Part shown: positions 32,875 to 35,020 of the stretch, piece by piece
Layout of the letters: each line of letters starts with the position of its first letter
Position numbering within the stretch: position 1 is the first letter of the stretch
Origin: an uncultured Lachnospiraceae bacterium
GTDB lineage: Bacteria > Bacillota > Clostridia > Lachnospirales > Lachnospiraceae
Reading direction: 5' to 3'
Length of the DNA stretch: 35,020 bases
Assembly (NCBI GenBank): GCA_947626415.1
Contig: CANQSA010000024.1
Location: 1-35,020 of the forward strand
Program-made: the position numbers and the translations under genes
The notes under the pieces: generated by a model
Told to the model about the DNA's origin: nothing
Database searches by the model: none
The model's input: the letters and a program-made list of their open reading frames with translations, nothing else

Positions 32875-34132
32875 ACCAAAAAACGAAAAAGAATTGTTGG
32901 ATTATTTAACTACATGTGATATATTAGATATGAATGATATCCGGAACATTTGTGATATGATAAAACATAAAACTTACGTACAACGGATACATAGATACAA
33001 AATATTTCAGGGAAAGGACGGTCGATGGTATACATATATCTCTGATGATTCCAACAAATATGGACGGCACAAAATTGTAAAAAGGACAGAGTCTTTGATG
33101 TATGATTTTCTATATGAATATTATAGTCAAGATAATCTCGAGTCTGAATATACTCTTGAAAAAATCTATCCGGAATGGTTAAAATTTAAACTGCTTACCA
33201 CTAATCGGAATAACACGGTACACAGGATCGATACTGATTATCATAAGTATTACATCAATGAACCATTATCTGAAAAGATTCTATCCACTCCCTTATTAAA
33301 ATTGACAGTCGCTGATATTAAAGTATGGTCGTATACGCTGATTAAAAAATATAATTTGACACAAAAAGCGTATTTCAATATAACAACCATATTACGGCAG
33401 GTCTTTCAATATCTGATTGACAAGGAAGTGACTGACCGAAATCCATGCAAGCTGATAAAGATTCCTTCAACCGTTTTTAAACGAACTCCAAAAAAGAAAG
33501 CCGAAACTCAGGTATTCTTTCCGGATGAGGTCGCACTGATAATAGATTGTTGTAAGGAATTAGCCGAGCAGACGCAAGATGAAAGCTATCTTGCAATTCC
33601 CATTTTCTTTTATACCGGTATTCGGATCGGGGAATGTTTAGGTCTGAGTTATGAGGATTTCGATAAGGAAAATAACAGTCTTTATTTACATTGTTCCCTG
33701 ATCGTTGACGATAAGATGAACGAAGATGGAACGTGGGAAAAAAGAAAATTTGTGCGAATGGAATATCTAAAATGTAATGAAGATCCCAGAGATATATTAG
33801 TCTGTGATAAATGTTTTGATATTGTAGAAAAAATCCGTGAAATTCAAATCAAGAAGGGGATTTCTTCTATGTTTTTATTCAATGACATTACCCCATCTAA
33901 TGTTGCCTTGAAATTATATCGTATCTGTGAACAATTAAATATTTCTCGGCGCTCTCCGCATAAAGGACGGAAAACCTATATTTCAATTTTATTGAATAAA
34001 GGTGTTGATCCTGATTTTGTACGAGAGCAAGTAGGACACAGAGAATTGTCAACAACTTATAATTCTTATACCTACAGTACAACGAGAAGAGCAGAACGCA
34101 TAGAACAATTAAATAAAATCTTAGTTTCATAA
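32870..34132 (+). CDS. int: Tyrosine integrase of the element
   Basis: The 420-residue integrase has catalytic Arg 252 (TGIRIGE), His 364 and Arg 367 (PHKGRK), His 390 (VGHREL) and Tyr 400 (YNSYTY). The first 200 residues are arm- and core-binding domains of the Tn916/phage type. It lies next to the right att site in tRNA-Ser, as integrases of tRNA-targeting elements do. Compared with the resident copy it has about 29 extra N-terminal residues, and the GGAGG that serves the other copy is GGAAC here. No good ribosome site precedes any of its starts (32870, 32930, 32957), so the exact start is uncertain. The C-terminal change is Ser to Ala. Confidence 0.9.
   Translation: MQPKNEKELLDYLTTCDILDMNDIRNICDMIKHKTYVQRIHRYKIFQGKDGRWYTYISDDSNKYGRHKIVKRTESLMYDFLYEYYSQDNLESEYTLEKIYPEWLKFKLLTTNRNNTVHRIDTDYHKYYINEPLSEKILSTPLLKLTVADIKVWSYTLIKKYNLTQKAYFNITTILRQVFQYLIDKEVTDRNPCKLIKIPSTVFKRTPKKKAETQVFFPDEVALIIDCCKELAEQTQDESYLAIPIFFYTGIRIGECLGLSYEDFDKENNSLYLHCSLIVDDKMNEDGTWEKRKFVRMEYLKCNEDPRDILVCDKCFDIVEKIREIQIKKGISSMFLFNDITPSNVALKLYRICEQLNISRRSPHKGRKTYISILLNKGVDPDFVREQVGHRELSTTYNSYTYSTTRRAERIEQLNKILVS
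32993..34090. repeat. 1,098-bp perfect direct repeat (integrase body), copy 2
   Basis: This block is identical, by eye, to 23626-24723. Bases outside it differ, including several changes in the 40 bases before and in the 100 bases after the stop codon. Confidence 0.85.
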
Positions 34133-34187
34133 TGCAACAATATGTAACAAGTTCTCAAAATTCCCAAAAAGTTCTCAAAAAAAGCTT

Positions 34188-34231
34188 AAAAAAGAAAATC
34201 GGGAAAAGCCCATAAAATAAGCCTTTCCCGG
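34188..34231 (-). terminator. Terminator of tRNA-Ser
   Basis: CGGGAAAAGC (34200-34209) and GCCTTTCCCG (34221-34230) form the stem, with TTTTCTTTTTT following on the minus strand. It lies 13 bp past the tRNA 3' end and is supplied by element DNA. Confidence 0.7.
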
Positions 34232-34239
34232 TTCTCACG

Positions 34240-34263
34240 GAAGCGGAGAAAGAGGGATTTGAA
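34240..34263. repeat. Right att site within tRNA-Ser
   Basis: This is the 24-bp copy matching 24869-24892. Here it is part of an intact tRNA gene, so the insertion restored the tRNA 3' end. GTTCTCAAAA occurs at 34151-34160 and 34171-34180, 20 bp apart, as possible arm-type sites on the integrase side. Confidence 0.8.
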
Positions 34264-34331
34264 CCCTCGCGCCGCGTAAACGACCTACACCCTTAGCAGG
34301 GGCGCCTCTTCAGCCACTTGAGTATTTCTCC
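34244..34331 (-). tRNA. tRNA-Ser (GCU anticodon)
   Basis: The 88-base gene folds as a class II tRNA. The acceptor GGAGAAA pairs with TTTCTCC, the D arm holds CTCAAGTGGCTGAAGAGG, and the anticodon stem-loop CCCTGCTAAGGG has GCT. A long variable arm follows, and then the T arm GAGGGTTCAAATCCCTC. The discriminator is G, and CCA is not encoded. Its 3' end is the attachment site of the element. Confidence 0.95.
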
Positions 34332-34383
34332 TGAAGTTCCTTCAAACTTATAAAATTGTGCCCGCTTTTCAGCGTGCTCATCA

Positions 34384-34412
34384 ATTGTACTGTATTTATC
34401 CGGTTTTGTCAA
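34384..34412 (-). promoter_or_regulatory. Promoter of tRNA-Ser
   Basis: The minus strand reads TTGACA (plus 34407-34412), 17 bp, then TACAAT (plus 34384-34389), about 50 bp upstream of the mature 5' end. Between 34413 and 34534 I see only one imperfect structure, TTAAAGAGT (34438-34446) with ACTCTTTAA (34476-34484), possibly ending the gene to the right. Confidence 0.7.
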
Positions 34413-34534
34413 GCCTGAATCCTGGTAATAAGATAATTTAAAGAGTTACCAATCATTGACACCCTAACAGTCTGCACTCTTTAAGATTACAAAATGAGAA
34501 CCTTGAATTTCCGCCCAAACCCACATTGTAACTT

Positions 34535-35020
34535 TTACAGCACTCTCCAATACCCTGTCTTCTTTGCCCCCACTCTCTCAATATAACCGTTTTCTTTTAA
34601 AAACGATATGTTCTTCTCCACCGCCGTTTCACTCACGCCCAGTATGGTATGAAGTTCCGCAGTTGTAATGTTCGGATTGTTCCTCATTTCCAAAATAATT
34701 TTTTGCCTTCGTGAATTTAAAGTCTTTTTATTCCCAACCTTTTTCCCAACTTTATTCCCAACCTTATTTACTCTTTCAAACGGAATTGTTACAACTATGG
34801 AATTTTCTCTGAAAGAAAAAGCCTCTTTCCCATACATTTCTGTGATCTTGGGTACTCCCCGCCCAGACTTCTCACTGATATGCAGTTGGAGGAAAATTTC
34901 AGACAGTTTTTCATTGACGGGAACAGATTCTCCCATAAAAAATCCCTCCATCGTCTGTGCCGGTGCAAGTGTTCCTCTTGACAGGATCTCTATCCTATCG
35001 GAGAAAACCGAAATCATCGG
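34535..35020 (-). CDS. ATP-binding/winged-helix regulator, 3' part only
   Basis: The frame is open to the window edge, so the start lies outside and the ATG at 35017 is internal. The visible 162 residues begin with FSDRIEILSRG and continue with FLQLHISEKSGRGVPKI. This is the HATPase_c_4 end of proteins that join an AlbA_2/AAA_4 domain to an ATP-binding domain, often labelled RecG-like transcription regulators. A Val-Gly-Asn-Lys repeat linker follows, then a winged helix (ITTAELHTILGVSETAVEKN). Such proteins are common near mobile DNA. It is not part of the tRNA-Ser element, since it lies beyond the tRNA 5' end. Confidence 0.75.
   Translation of the reverse strand, partial: PMISVFSDRIEILSRGTLAPAQTMEGFFMGESVPVNEKLSEIFLQLHISEKSGRGVPKITEMYGKEAFSFRENSIVVTIPFERVNKVGNKVGKKVGNKKTLNSRRQKIILEMRNNPNITTAELHTILGVSETAVEKNISFLKENGYIERVGAKKTGYWRVL

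Larger units (their letters stand above)
24869..34263. mobile_element. 9.37-kb integrated CRESS-type element at tRNA-Ser
   Basis: The boundaries are two perfect 24-bp copies of the tRNA-Ser 3' end, 9,371 bp apart. Inside are the integrase (adjacent to the tRNA), a Rep with HUH and SF3 helicase motifs, an origin stem-loop, an FtsK-like ATPase, a membrane protein, small unknown proteins, Xre regulators and two lipoprotein genes. The DNA is visibly richer in A and T than the left 23 kb. No relaxase other than Rep and no type IV secretion genes are present, so the element should be mobilisable or plasmid-like, not self-conjugative. Confidence 0.85.

Overview
The window looks like the chromosome of a Clostridia-type Bacillota, possibly a Lachnospiraceae-like gut anaerobe. 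The evidence is strong GGAGG ribosome-binding sites, consensus sigma-A promoters, a tRNA-Ser gene without encoded CCA, an NSS-family transporter, LytTR and GHKL signalling genes, and a giant Cys-rich wall protein. Genus cannot be read from the sequence.

Positions 1-23437 are ordinary chromosome, almost all on the minus strand. At the left edge a consensus promoter fires leftward into a sequence resembling an rRNA-operon leader. Next come a 1,759-residue secreted transglutaminase-like wall protein and a three-gene set matching YdjI, YdjG and YdjH of the Bacillus PspA system, without pspA. One small plus-strand gene encodes a stand-alone FakA-like C-terminal domain. The following run encodes an M16C metalloprotease, a ferredoxin:thioredoxin-reductase-like protein, a lipoprotein, a thioredoxin, a trigger-factor-like protein without ribosome-binding domain, and a heterodimeric ABC exporter. 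After these come a LytTR/GHKL two-component pair, a small helical protein, an NSS symporter and an ECF-type sigma factor with a 350-residue extension.

Positions 23500-34331 are a visibly AT-rich mobile region at tRNA-Ser(GCU). A 9.37-kb element lies between two 24-bp copies of the tRNA 3' end (24869-24892 and 34240-34263). It carries a tyrosine integrase beside the tRNA, a Rep protein with HUH and superfamily-3 helicase motifs like those of CRESS-DNA viruses, an FtsK/TcpA-like ATPase, a membrane protein, two small unknown proteins, two Xre-type regulators and two related lipoprotein genes. Its likely replication origin is visible: an 8-bp perfect stem whose loop holds TAGTATTAC, the nonanucleotide of nanovirus and circovirus origins. 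The TAG of that motif is also the stop codon of the FtsK-like gene, and rep starts about 110 bp downstream.

A second integrase gene lies just outside the element, left of the left att copy. It is identical over 1,098 bp to the element's integrase, but their 5' control regions differ. In the element the [lipoprotein - divergent operator - Xre repressor] module is duplicated; one repressor copy has decayed and its ATG is now ATA. I read the region as an integrative, probably mobilisable, CRESS-type replicon carrying surface lipoproteins as cargo and inserted next to an older resident integrase. The far right holds the tRNA promoter and the 3' part of an ATP-binding/winged-helix regulator gene.
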